From Devosia sp. A8/3-2 (GTDB lineage Bacteria; Pseudomonadota; Alphaproteobacteria; Rhizobiales; Devosiaceae), in assembly GCA_025452255.1 (NCBI GenBank), contig CP104974.1, forward strand, positions 2,396,156 through 2,460,155: 64,000 nucleotides of DNA, written 5' to 3'. Below are positions 18,973-29,022 of the stretch, piece after piece. A program made the position numbers and the translations under genes. Position 1 is the first letter of the stretch; each line of letters starts with the position of its first letter. Under the pieces are notes generated by a model. That model ran no database searches. It saw only the letters and a program-made list of their open reading frames with translations, and was not told where the DNA came from.

Positions 18973-19932
18973 GGGCTTTCGGCTTGCTCCGCCACCGTCG
19001 CGAAATTGACATGGGCCAACAAGCCGCGATGGTTGGAGCCAAAATTGGACGGCAGGGCCCCGATTTGGTCGATGCGCAGCGGGCCGCGCGTAAACATATT
19101 GTCGATCGGGACGCCGAATTCGCCGAGGCAGAACCGGCCGAGTCGAGGGATAGCGGGGCGGCGGAACCATGTCATTGCGGTTGACGAACCGCAGTACGCT
19201 GCTTGACCGGGCGGCGCTGTTGAAATCGCCCGACAACAGTACCGGCCCATCGATCCGCTGCAGCAGGTGGGTGATTTGCCAAAGCTCGTCGATGGACATG
19301 CCATCGAAATAGGGCTTGGACAGATGCAGCGCCACAATGGTCACTGGGCGGCCATCGATAATGGTGCGGGCCGATATCAGCCGCTCGCGTTTCATCTCGC
19401 CGAGCAGATGCATCTGCGCATCGGCCAGCGGGGTACGGGAGAACAGCGAGAGATCGCAGGTCAGGCTGTTTTCGCAGCCGATGCGATAGGGGAAGGTGTC
19501 CGCGAGGCGGTCGAGGGTTCGCTCTATGCCCGGGGTTTCCATGATCACGGCAATGTCGGGCGCCAGTTCGATCATATAGTCGGCGATGTCCTCGCCGCGA
19601 TCGGAGCTTGCCAGCACGTTGAAGCTCATGATGGCGAAGCCGTCGCTATCCGCGACAGCCGCAAGGCGGGAGCGCGGTTCCTGCTGCTGATGGATGAGGT
19701 AGGCGCCCCGGCCGATGCTGAGCAGGATCAGCGCGAGCACCAGCACGCCGCGCCAGCGGGCGCCCAGCATGAATAGCGCGATCGGCAAGACCAGACATAC
19801 CGCTGCCAAATGAAACCGCAGCGATTGCAACACATCCGGATTGGGCACCGGCAGATCAAAACTCGCCGCGGCGAGGCCAAGCATGGCCAGAACGGCCAGT
19901 ATGGTGACGGAGCCGCGAAGCTCAGGTTTCAT
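18969..19932 (-). CDS. Membrane-anchored endonuclease/exonuclease/phosphatase family protein
   Basis: About 320 residues. Two or three N-terminal hydrophobic segments (to about residue 80) are followed by an EEP-superfamily domain with MSFNVLAS, the metal-binding glutamate in METPG, ALHLSKPY and SGDFNS. The end of the domain, SNHRGL, is reached only after a frame change near 19170 (RNDM to RRPAIPRLG). It is likely a periplasm-facing hydrolase of phosphoester bonds. The frame break is one base and is treated as an error. Start ATG 19930-19932. Confidence 0.75.
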
Positions 19933-20453
19933 AGAGACCGCTCGGAATTATGCTGGCGTGGATATTCACCGCGCCAATAGCGGTACTTTGCCCATGCCGG
20001 TCAATACATTTGGCGTTGATCAACTAGGCGGGCCGAGGGGGCAGCGCTTTCCGCCGCAGGCACGCTGCCCCTCTCCACCACTCATCCCGCCCGGGCAGGA
20101 TGAGGAGCCGGATCGTTCACCTAGTGAGGATGCCGCTATCGCTGGACAATCTGATACTCAAATACGGCAATAGAACAGCGAATTTATTGCCATGAATGGT
20201 ATGCAATATTTCGTTTCATTGGAAGGAAATATTTACCATATCGTGGTATGTTTCGAGGTGTTGCGATTTGTACTGCGTACGCAACTTATATATTTCTTTT
20301 TTGTTTCGATAGTCTTTCAGGGGTCATTCTGCGCCGCGGCATCGATGTTCTGTAGATTACTTCGGAACAGCGAGTATTCGGGGGGTCATAGCGCTCGCTA
20401 CGCCTTCGGCCCGGGCATAGCCCGCGTGGATCAAGCTGCCTATGATGGGGAAA
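19933..20453. other. Gene-free stretch before tRNA-Thr
   Basis: About 520 bases. The part from 20170 to 20340 is strongly AT-rich. A six-base inverted repeat flanks 20257-20282 (GTTGCG and CGCAAC). An open frame at 20192-20476 runs into the tRNA gene and shows no protein-like pattern. No gene is called. Confidence 0.4.
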
Positions 20454-20530
<77 letters not shown>

Positions 20531-20919
20531 GCGCGATGCCATCTAGCATCGAAGGGGCTCGTGGGCAACGGGGTTGATTGGAAGCGCCGCGTAGCGTCCG
20601 TGATAGGCCCCGGTTCAGATGCAAAAATGGGTTGTTATAGGTATGTCTGCGTAAGGCATTTCCGGCAGGCTTAACGTAAATAAGTTGTTGAAATTCCTGT
20701 TTCTTCTTTTCGGACCTAAGAGTCTAGGCCAGTTCAATTCTGGGTAGTCCGATGTTGAAGCATTTTGTTGGGCCTGGACGGCCAATATCCCAATTCAGGA
20801 TGACGCGTCGCGCCAGCGTGCGGTCATGAGGCGGCGGATTTTGCGGGCTGTCGCGTTCCGGCCGGTGCGGCGCAGGCCGCCAGCGCTGCCGGCACAGAAT
20901 CTATCCGCGGTTTGAATCG
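20531..20919. other. Gene-free stretch upstream of glycosyltransferase
   Basis: About 390 bases. Positions 20640-20760 are moderately AT-rich and may hold the promoter for the WecG/TagA gene. An ATG at 20826 opens an arginine-rich frame that could be the true N-terminus if another indel lies near 20890, but this cannot be settled by reading. Confidence 0.35.
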
Positions 20920-21702
20920 GTGGAGATTGGCGGGCTGCCGGTAGCGCGGCTGGATCGCAAGCAGACAGCGCGGTTGCTGATCGATCTGGCGATGAAATAT
21001 CGCCGCCGCGACCGGCCGTGGATTGCCACCAGCATTAATGGCCGAGTCCTGTCCGAAGCGGCTCGCCAGCCGGCCTTGCGTGAGGCTGTGCGCTTTGCCG
21101 ATGTGATCAGTTGTGACGGCCAGCCTCTGGTGATGGCCAGCCGGCGGGTCACTGGCTTTGCGCTGCCGGAGCGGGGTGGCGACCACGGATCTCTTCCATG
21201 ATGTCGTAGCGGTGGCGCGCGAGCGCGTGGTCAGCATGTATTTCTCGGGGGCACGGAGGGCGAAAACGAGCGGGCCGTGGCGGCGGTGCGCGATAGCTAT
21301 CCGCATTTGCGCATTGTGGGGCATGGCCATGGCTATCACACCCATCGCCAATGGATTGGTGTGGTGCGGGATATTGACCGGCTGGGGCCCGATATCGTCT
21401 GGCTGGGGCTGGGCGTGCCGCGCGAGCAAGAATTTTATATGCGGTTTGCCCATGCCATGCCCAATGTCGGGCTGATCAAGACCAGCGGCGGGCTGTTCAA
21501 TTTCCTTTCCGCATCGGCTGCGCGGGCGCCGCAATGGATGCAGGATAATGGCTCGGAATGGGTTTACCGCATGGGCCGCGAGCCCCGGCGCCTGCTGTTC
21601 CGCTATCTCACCACCAGCCCGCACGCGGCCATGTTGATGCTGACGCGCCAGAAATGGGGCAAGGGCATAGCCGAGCTGGGCGAGCGCATCGACCGTTGGT
21701 AA
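20920..21702 (+). CDS. WecG/TagA/CpsF-family glycosyltransferase
   Basis: Transfers an N-acetyl-aminosugar or hexose to a lipid-linked acceptor in glycan synthesis (GT26). Seen: RLLIDLAMKYRRRDRPWIATSINGRVL, ISCDGQPLVMASR, then WLGLGVPREQEFYMRF and KTSGGLFNFLSASAARAPQWM, which are the family signatures. Two frame changes are needed, near 21178 and near 21255. Joined, it is about 260 residues, typical of the family. The start is uncertain: GTG 20920 is used, but an upstream ATG at 20826 may belong if a further indel exists. The gene stands alone. Confidence 0.8.
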
Positions 21703-21819
21703 TATTTTCGACTGCCGTGAACTATTTTTCTGCGTTTTCCCGTCGCCGCGCACATTCAAACGCCATCTGATCGCGCCTCGGCTTTTCTATAACGCGTCTT
21801 GTTCCCAAGGGAGATGAAT

Positions 21820-21936
21820 GTGCCTCAAGCCCTTGCGCAGCAAGGGTTTCTGCCATTTTCCGGCTTGATGCTGCCGCGTTCCGGGCCTAACCAATCAGGC
21901 CAAGCGAGTGCCGTGTTGAGCGGCTATGGAGCATAG
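21820..21936 (+). CDS. Possible 38-residue leader ORF before cysD
   Basis: A GTG start six bases after GGAG opens a 38-codon frame (beginning PQALAQQGF) that stops at TAG 21934-21936, five bases before the cysD start. The product is unrecognised. It could be a leader peptide or chance. There is no independent evidence beyond the ribosome site and the tight spacing. Confidence 0.2.
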   Translation: MPQALAQQGFLPFSGLMLPRSGPNQSGQASAVLSGYGA

Positions 21937-21941
21937 CTGCT

Positions 21942-22851
21942 GTGACCAGCAATCGACTGACGCATCTGCAGACCACGGAAGCCGAGAGCATCGAAATCCT
22001 GCGCGAAGTCGCGGCCAGTTTCCGAGCGCCCGGTGATGATGTATTCCATCGGCAAGGATTCCAGCGTCCTGCTGCATTTGGCGCGCAAGGCGTTCTACCC
22101 GTCCAAAATTCCGTTCCCGCTGCTGCATGTCGATACGACATGGAAGTTCCACGAGATGATCGCCTTCCGCGACAAGACGGCGGAAGAATATGGCTTTGAT
22201 CTGATCACCCACACCAATGCCGATGGCGTGCGGGACAATATCAACCCGTTCGATCACGGCTCCTCGCGCTATACAGACATCATGAAAACAGCCGCCTTGC
22301 GGCAGGCGCTTAATGCCGGCCAGTATGATGCGGCCATTGGCGGCGCCCGGCGCGACGAGGAAAAGTCCCGCGCCAAGGAACGCGTCTTCTCCCATCGCAA
22401 TGCCGGCCATGCACGGGACCCCAAGAACCAGCGGCCCGAACTGTGGCGCGTGTTCAACACGCGTCTCAATCCGGGCGAGAGCATGCGGGTGTTTCCGCTG
22501 TCGAACTGGACCGAGCTGGACATCTGGACCTACATTTATTCGGAAAATATCCCGATCGTGCCGCTCTATTTCGCCCGCGAGCGGCCGGTGGTGGAGCGTT
22601 TCGGCACGCTGCTGATGGTTGATGACGACCGCATGCCGCTGGGCAAGGATGAAGTGCCGCGGCACGAGCTGGTGCGGTTCCGCACGCTGGGCTGCTATCC
22701 GCTGACTGGCGCTATGCGCTCGACGGCGACGAGCCTGCCCGAAATCATCATGGAAATGCAGGCGAGCCGCACCTCGGAGCGCGAGGGACGATTGATCGAC
22801 AGCGATCAGGTCGGCTCGATGGAAAAGAAGAAGCAGGAAGGCTATTTCTGA
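21942..22851 (+). CDS. cysD: Sulfate adenylyltransferase subunit 2
   Basis: Small subunit of ATP sulfurylase, forming adenosine 5'-phosphosulfate from sulfate and ATP. The PP-loop is [16 protein letters not shown], followed by [29 protein letters not shown] and the C-terminal [11 protein letters not shown] that ends the family. One extra C near 22030 breaks the frame between REVAASF and ERPVMMYS. Start GTG 21942 gives the usual [16 protein letters not shown]-terminus. Corrected length is about 302 residues, normal. It is two bases from cysNC, so the pair form an operon. Confidence 0.95.
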
Positions 22852-22853
22852 CA

Positions 22854-24739
22854 ATGACCCTGCCAATGGCCACGCCTGACACCGATATCGACCTCTGGCT
22901 CGATCAACAAACCGACAAATCCCTGCTGCGCTTTCTCACCTGCGGCAGCGTGGATGATGGCAAATCGACGCTGATCGGGCGGCTGCTCTATGATAGCCAG
23001 CTGATCCTCGATGACCAACTCGCCAGCCTCAAGAAGGAAAGCCGCAATCGCACGACGGGCGATGAGGGGATCGACTTTTCGCTGCTGGTCGATGGCCTTT
23101 CGGCCGAGCGGGAGCAGGGCATTACCATCGACGTGGCCTATCGGTTCTTTTCCACCGACAAGCGCAAATTCATCGTCGTGGACACACCCGGCCACGAGCA
23201 ATATACCCGCAATATGGCGACTGGCGCCTCCAATGCCGATCTGGCGCTGCTGCTGATCGATGCCTGCAAGGGTGTGCTGACGCAGAGCCGGCGGCATAGC
23301 TTCATTCTGTCGCTGATCGGGGTGAAGCATGTGGTGCTGGTGGTCAACAAGATCGATCTGGTCGATTACAGCCGGGACGTGTTCGACAAGATCGTTGCCG
23401 AATACCGCGCCTTTGCCGAGCCGCTGGGCTTCAAGACGCTGGCGGCGGTGCCGGTTTCGAGCTGCGCGGCGATAATATTCTGAGCCAGAGCGCCAATACG
23501 CCGTGGTATCGTGGGCCGGGCCTCGTGCCTTATCTTGAAGGCATCGAAGTTGCCGATGACCGGGCCAGCCAGAAATTCCGCTTCCCCGTGCAATGGGTGA
23601 ACCGGCCGAACCTCGATTTCCGTGGCTTCTCCGGCACGGTGGCGGCGGGTGTGGTCAAGGTGGGTGATGACGTGCTGGTGGCTGCCTCGCGCAAGCCGGC
23701 CGCTATCAAGGCCATCGTCACCATGGATGGCGAGCTTGATCAGGCGGTGGCGGGGCAGGCGGTGACGCTGGTGCTCGACCGCGAAGTAGACGTGTCGCGC
23801 GGCGACGTGCTCACCCATGCCGGCGAGACGCCAGAATTCTCCAATCAATTCCGGGCTCGCGTGGTGTGGATGAATGAGGAGCCGGCCTATCCCGGGCGCT
23901 CCTATCTGCTCAAAATCGGCTCGCAGATTGTTCCTGCCACGATCACCGATCTCAAGTTCCGCACCAATGTGAATACGCTCGAGCAGACGGCGGCGACCAA
24001 GCTGGACCTCAATGAGGTGGCGACGGTTACCATCGCGACCGACCGGCCGATTGCCTTTGACCCCTATGCGACCAATGCCGTCACCGGCGGCTTCATCTCG
24101 GTGGACCGGATTTCCAACGCTACGCTGGGTGCCGGTACTATAGAGTTCGGCCTGCGCCGGGCGCAGAATCTGACCTATCAATCCTTCGACGTGAACCGGC
24201 AGGTTCGCGCCGATATGAAGGGGCAGCAGCCACAGATCGTGTGGTTCACCGGGCTTTCCGGCTCGGGCAAGTCTTCGGTCGCAAATCTGCTCGAGAAGCG
24301 CCTCACGGCCGAGGGCAAGCACGCCTATATTCTCGATGGTGACAATGTCCGCCATGGGCTCAACAAGGATCTGGGCTTTACCGAAGCGGCGCGGGTGGAG
24401 AATATCCGCCGCGTGGCTGAGGTTGCGAGGCTGATGGCGGATGCCGGGCTGATCGTGTTGGTCTCGTTCATCTCGCCCTTCGAGAAGGAACGGCGGCTAG
24501 CGCGCGAAATCGCCGGCGATATCACCTTCACCGAAGTCTATGTGGATACGCCTATCGAGGTGTGCGAAGCGCGCGACCCCAAGGGCCTCTACAAGCGCGC
24601 CTGCGCCGGCGAGATCAAGAATTTCACTGGCATCGATTCCCCGTTTGAAGCGCCGACCAATCCGGAGTTGGTGCTGCATGGTGCAGAGCATGAACCGCTT
24701 GATCTGGCGGATCAGTTGCATGGGTTGTTGCGGTTTTAG
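22854..24739 (+). CDS. cysNC: Bifunctional sulfate adenylyltransferase subunit 1/APS kinase
   Basis: Fusion of the GTPase subunit of ATP sulfurylase (CysN) and APS kinase (CysC), producing PAPS. GTPase boxes: [20 protein letters not shown] and NKIDLVD. After about residue 440 the APS kinase begins, with P-loop [25 protein letters not shown] and FISPFEKER. The frame breaks near 23460 between PVSS and RGDNILSQ, a one-base problem. Corrected length is about 628 residues, normal for rhizobial CysNC/NodQ proteins. PAPS can feed sulfation of polysaccharides as well as cysteine synthesis, but no sulfotransferase is seen here. Confidence 0.95.
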
Positions 24740-24789
24740 AGTTGGGTAGGGGGCGCCACAGCGCCTTCCCGTTGCCTCAATACCTCACC

Positions 24790-24880
24790 CCACAGTGTCA
24801 TCCCCGCGAAAGCAGGAACCTCTGTTTTCTTTCCCTGCATCCCGAACGGAGGTTCCGCTTTCGCGGGGATGACACTGTGG
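24790..24880. repeat. Long intergenic palindrome, family A copy 1
   Basis: Two perfectly complementary 24-base arms (24790-24813 and 24857-24880), continuing inward as an imperfect stem of about a dozen more pairs. The outer part reads CCACAGTGTCATCCCCGCG. A second full copy lies at 36913-37006 and a half copy at 51864-51906. It sits 50 bases after cysNC, so the RNA could also act as a terminator or mRNA-stabilising structure. It is the kind of dispersed REP-like element known in many proteobacteria. Confidence 0.85.
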
Positions 24881-24973
24881 AATAGAACGGCGGAGCGCCA
24901 GTTGGCGCAAGGCATCAAGCCGCCTTGCTTCCCATCGCCAACCCGCTACGCTCCTCCACGGGAGGGCCAAGCA

Positions 24974-25684
24974 TTGGCGACAAAACGCAGGGCGAAGCGT
25001 AAATCCGGCAAGGCGCATGCGCTGGGCTTATGGATCGCATCGTGGCACCTGCCGCGGCATGGCACCTTCTTTATTGCGCTCTTGGTCGGCGCCGTAGTGC
25101 TGCTGCTCAGCCTCTGGCTGGCGCCGGCCTTTGCGGTGGTTTTCGGCGCCATCGCGCTGTTCGTGACCTACCCGGCCCCGGTCGCGCTGATGCTGCCGCT
25201 GTTGAGCTCGGATTTCCTGCGCTCGCGCGCCGATGAGGCCGATACGCCGACCGGGCTGATCTTTGCCGTCGTCATCGGCGTGGTTGCAGTGTGCAGCGCC
25301 ACGCTGTTCATGGCGCTGAACGGTAGCGAGGGGCCGCGGATCATGGAGGTTAGCCTCAGCATCGTGTCGGTGCTGCTGAGCTGGTTTGTCGTCCACACCA
25401 TGGCCTCGCTGCACTACGCCTATGAATTCTACGAGCGTTCGGTCGAGGGCGACGAGAACGGTGTGGTCGGCGGGCTGGATTTTCCCGAAGGCGACGCGCC
25501 CGATGGACTGGCTTTCCTCTATTTTGGCTATGTCATCGGCACGGCCTTTGCGGTTTCCGATATCCGCGTCACCTCAGCCAAGATGCGCAAATTTGTGCTG
25601 GTGCACTCGGTGTTCTCGTATTTTTTCAATACGCTGATCGTGGCGGCGACGGTCAATGTTGCGGTGGCCGTCGGGGCGGGGTGA
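24974..25684 (+). CDS. DUF1345 family membrane protein
   Basis: About 236 residues with a basic N-terminus (TKRRAKRKSGKAH) and four or five transmembrane helices. The family signature is seen in the last third: SLHYAYEFYE, GLDFPEGDAPDGLAFLYFGYVIGTAFAVSDI and ending VHSVFSYFFNTLIVAATVNVA. The function of DUF1345 is not known. Start TTG 24974 was chosen because GGAGGG is seven bases upstream and frames further up cross the palindromic repeat. The frame is intact. Confidence 0.8.
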   Translation: MATKRRAKRKSGKAHALGLWIASWHLPRHGTFFIALLVGAVVLLLSLWLAPAFAVVFGAIALFVTYPAPVALMLPLLSSDFLRSRADEADTPTGLIFAVVIGVVAVCSATLFMALNGSEGPRIMEVSLSIVSVLLSWFVVHTMASLHYAYEFYERSVEGDENGVVGGLDFPEGDAPDGLAFLYFGYVIGTAFAVSDIRVTSAKMRKFVLVHSVFSYFFNTLIVAATVNVAVAVGAG

Positions 25685-25759
25685 CGCCACGGGCGGTTGC
25701 CGCCCCGGCCCGCTTTGTGCAACACCTGCGCCCAAGACATGCCCCAAGGAGAATCTGCC

Positions 25760-26887
25760 ATGAAGACCCGCGCCGCCGTCGCGTTCCGGGCTGGAAAGCC
25801 GCTCGAAATCGTCGAAGTGGATCTCGATGGCCCCAAGGCGGGCGAAGTGCTGATCGAAATCAAGGCGACGGGCATTTGCCACACCGATGATTTCACCCTC
25901 TCGGGCGCCGACCCGGAAGGGCTGTTTCCCGCCATTCTTGGCCATGAAGGCGCGGGCGTGGTGGTCGATGTCGGGCCGGGCGTCACGAGCCTCAAAAGGG
26001 CGACCACGTCATCCCGCTCTACACGCCCGAATGCCGCGAATGCTATTCCTGCCGCTCGGGCAAGACCAATCTCTGCACCGCCATCCGCGCCACGCAGGGG
26101 CAGGGGCTGATGCCCGATGGCACCTCGCGCTTCTCTTTCGAGGGCAAGCCGATTTTCCACTATATGGGCTGCTCGACCTTCTCGAACTACACCGTGCTGC
26201 CCGAGATCGCGGTGGCCAAGATCGACGCCTCGGCCGCCTTCGACAAGGTCTGCTATGTGGGTTGCGGCGTTACCACCGGCATTGGCGCGGTGATCAACAC
26301 CGCCAAGGTCGAAATCGGCGCGACGGCAGTGGTGTTCGGGCTGGGCGGCATTGGCCTCAATGTCATCCGGGGCCTGCGCTCGGCCGGCGCCGATATGATC
26401 ATCGGCGTTGATCTGAACAACGACAAGAAAGCTCAGGGCGAGCGCTTCGGGATGACGCATTTCGTCAATCCCAAGGAGATCGAGGGCGATATCGTGCCCT
26501 ATCTTGTCAACCTCACCAAGCGCCAGGGCGATCTGATCGGCGGGGCCGATTACACGTCTCGATTGCACCGGTAACACCACGGTTATGCGTCAGGCGCTGG
26601 AAGCCAGCCATCGCGGCTGGGGCAAGTCCGTGGTGATCGGCGTTGCTGGGGCCGGTAAGGAGATTTCGACCCGCCCGTTCCAGCTCGTCACCGGCCGCAC
26701 TCGGATGGGCACGGCTTTCGGCGGCGCCAAGGGGCGCACCGATGTGCCGAAAATCGTCGATTGGTATCTCGACGGCAAGATTCAGATCGATCCGATGATC
26801 ACCCACACGCTGCGCCTTGAAGATATCAATAAGGGCTTTGAGATGATGCATTCGGGCGAAAGCATCCGCAGCGTCGTGGTTTACTGA
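25760..26887 (+). CDS. frmA: S-(hydroxymethyl)glutathione dehydrogenase (class III alcohol dehydrogenase)
   Basis: Zinc- and NAD-dependent enzyme that detoxifies formaldehyde as its glutathione adduct. Catalytic zinc ligands lie in GICHTDD, GHEGAG and VGCGVTTG. Structural zinc is held by [16 protein letters not shown], the four-cysteine lobe of class III enzymes. The NAD motif is GLGGIGL. Two indels: one A lost near 25998 (SLKKGDHV) and one C gained near 26556 (DYTFDCTGN). Corrected length is about 375 residues, normal. Start ATG 25760 has AAGGAGA. It stands alone and converges on the next gene with a 15-base gap. Confidence 0.95.
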
Positions 26888-26902
26888 CGCCGCGGCAGCG
26901 CG

Positions 26903-27416
26903 CTATCGGCTCTCGTACCGCTTTTGAATCACCCGCCCTTTGAAGGCGGGTGTTTCGCTGACCAGCTTGAACGGCTTGTGCGCCAGGATCGCCTTCAGCA
27001 GCTCGCTTGCTTCGCCGTTTTGCGGTGTGAACGCATATAGGCGCTTGCCGGTGGCGCCATAGAGGTAAAGCCCATTGACCGAAGGCTTGTTGGTGACCAG
27101 CGATTTGACGTCGGCCGGGGCAATGCGTGTGCTGGGCTTGCCCTTTGGCTCGATCAGCAGGCTATCGTCGTCCGAAGCTGACCTGCATCGGCGTGCTCAT
27201 GAACCGCATCACCAAAAATACGGGCAAGAGCACGACGATAGCGATCACAAAGGCAAAGCGGCCAATGCCGCCCCAGGCGCCGCTATTCACAAATTCGGCC
27301 GAGGCATCGATGCCAAAGACGAAAAATACCGAGGCCAGCAGGGCGCCGAGATAGAGGAGGCCAATCGCCATCACGCGGCTGCGCTCTTGCTGACGGAAGC
27401 TGATGGTAGTCGTCAT
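26903..27416 (-). CDS. Hypothetical membrane protein
   Basis: About 170 residues from two frames joined near 27173. The N-terminal half has two transmembrane helices (VMAIGLLYLGALLASVFFVFG and FAFVIAIVVLLPVFLVM). The C-terminal half is a soluble domain containing LLIEPKGKPSTRIAP, VNGLYLYGATGKRLYAF and a basic end (KGRVIQKRYESR). I recognise no family. The break falls where QVSFG continues as DDDSLL, so one missing base explains it. An upstream ATG at 27431 would add five residues. Confidence 0.5.
26930..26952 (+). terminator. Possible terminator after frmA
   Basis: Perfect eight-base stem CACCCGCC/GGCGGGTG with loop CTTTGAA followed by TTT. It lies 43 bases after the frmA stop, inside the last codons of the convergent gene. 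The T-run is short, so termination efficiency is uncertain. Confidence 0.35.
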
Positions 27417-27508
27417 TGTCTGCCCACTCATGGAAATTAGCGGCGGAAACTGCCTGATTCTGGATCATTGTCTGGGAAATGGTGGCGGGAGGGTGGCTTT
27501 GTCGCCCC

Positions 27509-27865
27509 TCACTCCAGCCGAGTTGTCTCAAACCGCCCCGCCTCATGGATATCGATATTCTCCAGCGGCCCGGGGCCGGCATTCTCGAATTTGTGCGGCA
27601 CGCCTGCCGGCGCAACGACGATCTGCCCTTCGACCGCCTCGAACACCTCGCTGCCGACGGTGAAGCGCGCCCGGCCCTTGCGGATGATGAAAGTTTCGGG
27701 GTAGGGATGGCTATGCAGCCGCGGTCCACCCCCGACTGCTTCGGTGTGATTGAAGATCAGCGAAATGCCGGCCCCATGCGGCCCGCCCTCCCACTCTCCT
27801 GACCATCGATCTGTTGGCGCAGCGGCGTAAGCCCACGCTGCGCGCTCGATCACCTTTCCAGCCAT
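27509..27865 (-). CDS. Cupin domain protein
   Basis: 118-residue single-domain cupin. Cupin motif 1 is visible as GGGPRLHSHPYPETFIIRKG with metal-ligand histidines and glutamate; motif 2 is the shorter PAGVPHKFENAG. Small proteins of this kind bind a metal and often act as isomerases, dioxygenases or sensors; nothing here says which. Start ATG 27863-27865 follows GGGAGAGG. It is divergent from the AAA-type gene with a 61-base gap. The frame is intact. Confidence 0.8.
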   Translation of the reverse strand: MAGKVIERAAWAYAAAPTDRWSGEWEGGPHGAGISLIFNHTEAVGGGPRLHSHPYPETFIIRKGRARFTVGSEVFEAVEGQIVVAPAGVPHKFENAGPGPLENIDIHEAGRFETTRLE

Positions 27866-27926
27866 TTTCCTCTCCCTAGCTCCTGCGCAACGCATGGTTG
27901 CGCGCATTCCATTGAAAGGACCTAGC

Positions 27927-28487
27927 ATGACCAATCCCGCGAACACTATTTTCGTACTCACTGGCGGCCCCGGCTCGGGCAAGACTACATTGCTGGCCGC
28001 TGCCGCTGCTGCCGGCATCGCGGTAGGGCAGGAGGCTGGGCGCGCAATCATCCAGTCGCAATTGCGCATCGGCGGTCGCGCTTTGCCCCGGGCCGATCGC
28101 GTGCTTTATGGCGAGTTGATGCTCGACCGTGATATCCAGACCTATGAAGCCGCCATTGCGCGCGGCGGCATCACCCTGTGCGATCGCGGGGTAGGGGATT
28201 TGATCGGCTATGCGCGCATGGAGGGCCTCGCCGAGGCCGAGCATTTCCGGCGTGCCGCCGATCTCTACCCCTGCAACAATACCGTCTTCTTTGCGCCGCC
28301 ACGGCGCGAAATCTATGCCAATGATGCCGAGCGCAAGCAGGATTGGGCCGAGGCCGTCCATACGTTTGAGACGATACGTGACGTCTATGTCGAACTGGGG
28401 TATCGCATCGTCAAACTTCCCAAGGCCGGGGTCGTGGAGCGGCTGGCCTTTGTCATGGAAACCATTGCCGATGCCCGAGCGGACTGA
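27927..28487 (+). CDS. AAA-type ATPase/kinase-like protein
   Basis: About 186 residues with a P-loop GGPGSGKTT at residues 13-21 and a likely Walker B region ITLCDRGVGDLIGYA. It resembles the AAA_28 group of small nucleotide-binding proteins (predicted ATPase or kinase), whose substrates are mostly unknown. Start ATG 27927 follows AAAGGA; an upstream GTG frame is less likely. Its last 17 bases overlap the next gene, suggesting an operon. The frame is intact. Confidence 0.75.
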   Translation: MTNPANTIFVLTGGPGSGKTTLLAAAAAAGIAVGQEAGRAIIQSQLRIGGRALPRADRVLYGELMLDRDIQTYEAAIARGGITLCDRGVGDLIGYARMEGLAEAEHFRRAADLYPCNNTVFFAPPRREIYANDAERKQDWAEAVHTFETIRDVYVELGYRIVKLPKAGVVERLAFVMETIADARAD

Positions 28488-28944
28488 GCCGATCATATTC
28501 GTCGATGCCGATGCCTGCCCCGTCAAGGACGAGGCCATCAAAGTCGCCGAGCGGCTGGGTGTGGTCGTTACTTTTGTCAGCAATGGCGGGGTGCGGCCAT
28601 CGCGCGATCCGATGATCCGGGTGGTCGTCGTGCCTACCGGTGCCGATGCGGCCGATGACTGGATAGTCGAGCAAGCGCAGGCCAATGATATCGTGCTGAC
28701 GGCCGATATTCCGCTGGCCAGCCGCGCCATCGACAAGGGCTGTCATGTGCTTGGCTTCACCGGCAAACCCTTCACGCCGGCCTCAATCGGCATGGCGCTG
28801 GCCATGCGCGATCTCAAGCAACATCTGCGCGAGACTGGGGAGATCAAAGGCTATAATCCCGGTTTCCGCCCGGCCGACCGTTCGGCTTTTTTGAGTGCGC
28901 TCGATACCTCAGGGCGCAAGGCAAAAGCGGCCGTCGGTAAGTAG
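28471..28944 (+). CDS. YaiI/YqxD family protein (DUF188)
   Basis: 157 residues with the family N-terminus IIFVDADACPVKDEA, then FVSNGG, VVVPTGADAADDWIVE and TADIPLASRAIDKG. These acidic clusters resemble PIN-like nucleases, but biochemical function is not established. The start ATG lies inside the preceding ATPase gene (17-base overlap), so the two are cotranslated. The frame is intact and the length is typical. Confidence 0.88.
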   Translation: MPERTEPIIFVDADACPVKDEAIKVAERLGVVVTFVSNGGVRPSRDPMIRVVVVPTGADAADDWIVEQAQANDIVLTADIPLASRAIDKGCHVLGFTGKPFTPASIGMALAMRDLKQHLRETGEIKGYNPGFRPADRSAFLSALDTSGRKAKAAVGK

Positions 28945-29022
28945 TCGTTAAGATCTCATGAGGGGAATATTAACCATAATAGCAAAAAGTGAACTCAGCT
29001 GTGGTTGTGCAGAGTTCAGGTC

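Noticed and set aside
19267..19776. Long open frame on the plus strand opposite the EEP-family gene
   Set aside because: It is the antisense of a recognised coding sequence; high GC keeps opposite frames open. The same applies to many antisense frames opposite rpoB, cysNC, frmA and the glycosyltransferases.
21703..21941. SAM-type riboswitch upstream of cysD
   Set aside because: No recognisable SAM-II or SAM-I core was seen; only short hairpins and a small open frame are present.
24790..24880. Insertion sequence ends or a MITE
   Set aside because: No transposase gene and no flanking target duplication were seen; copies are pure palindromes between genes, fitting REP-like elements better.
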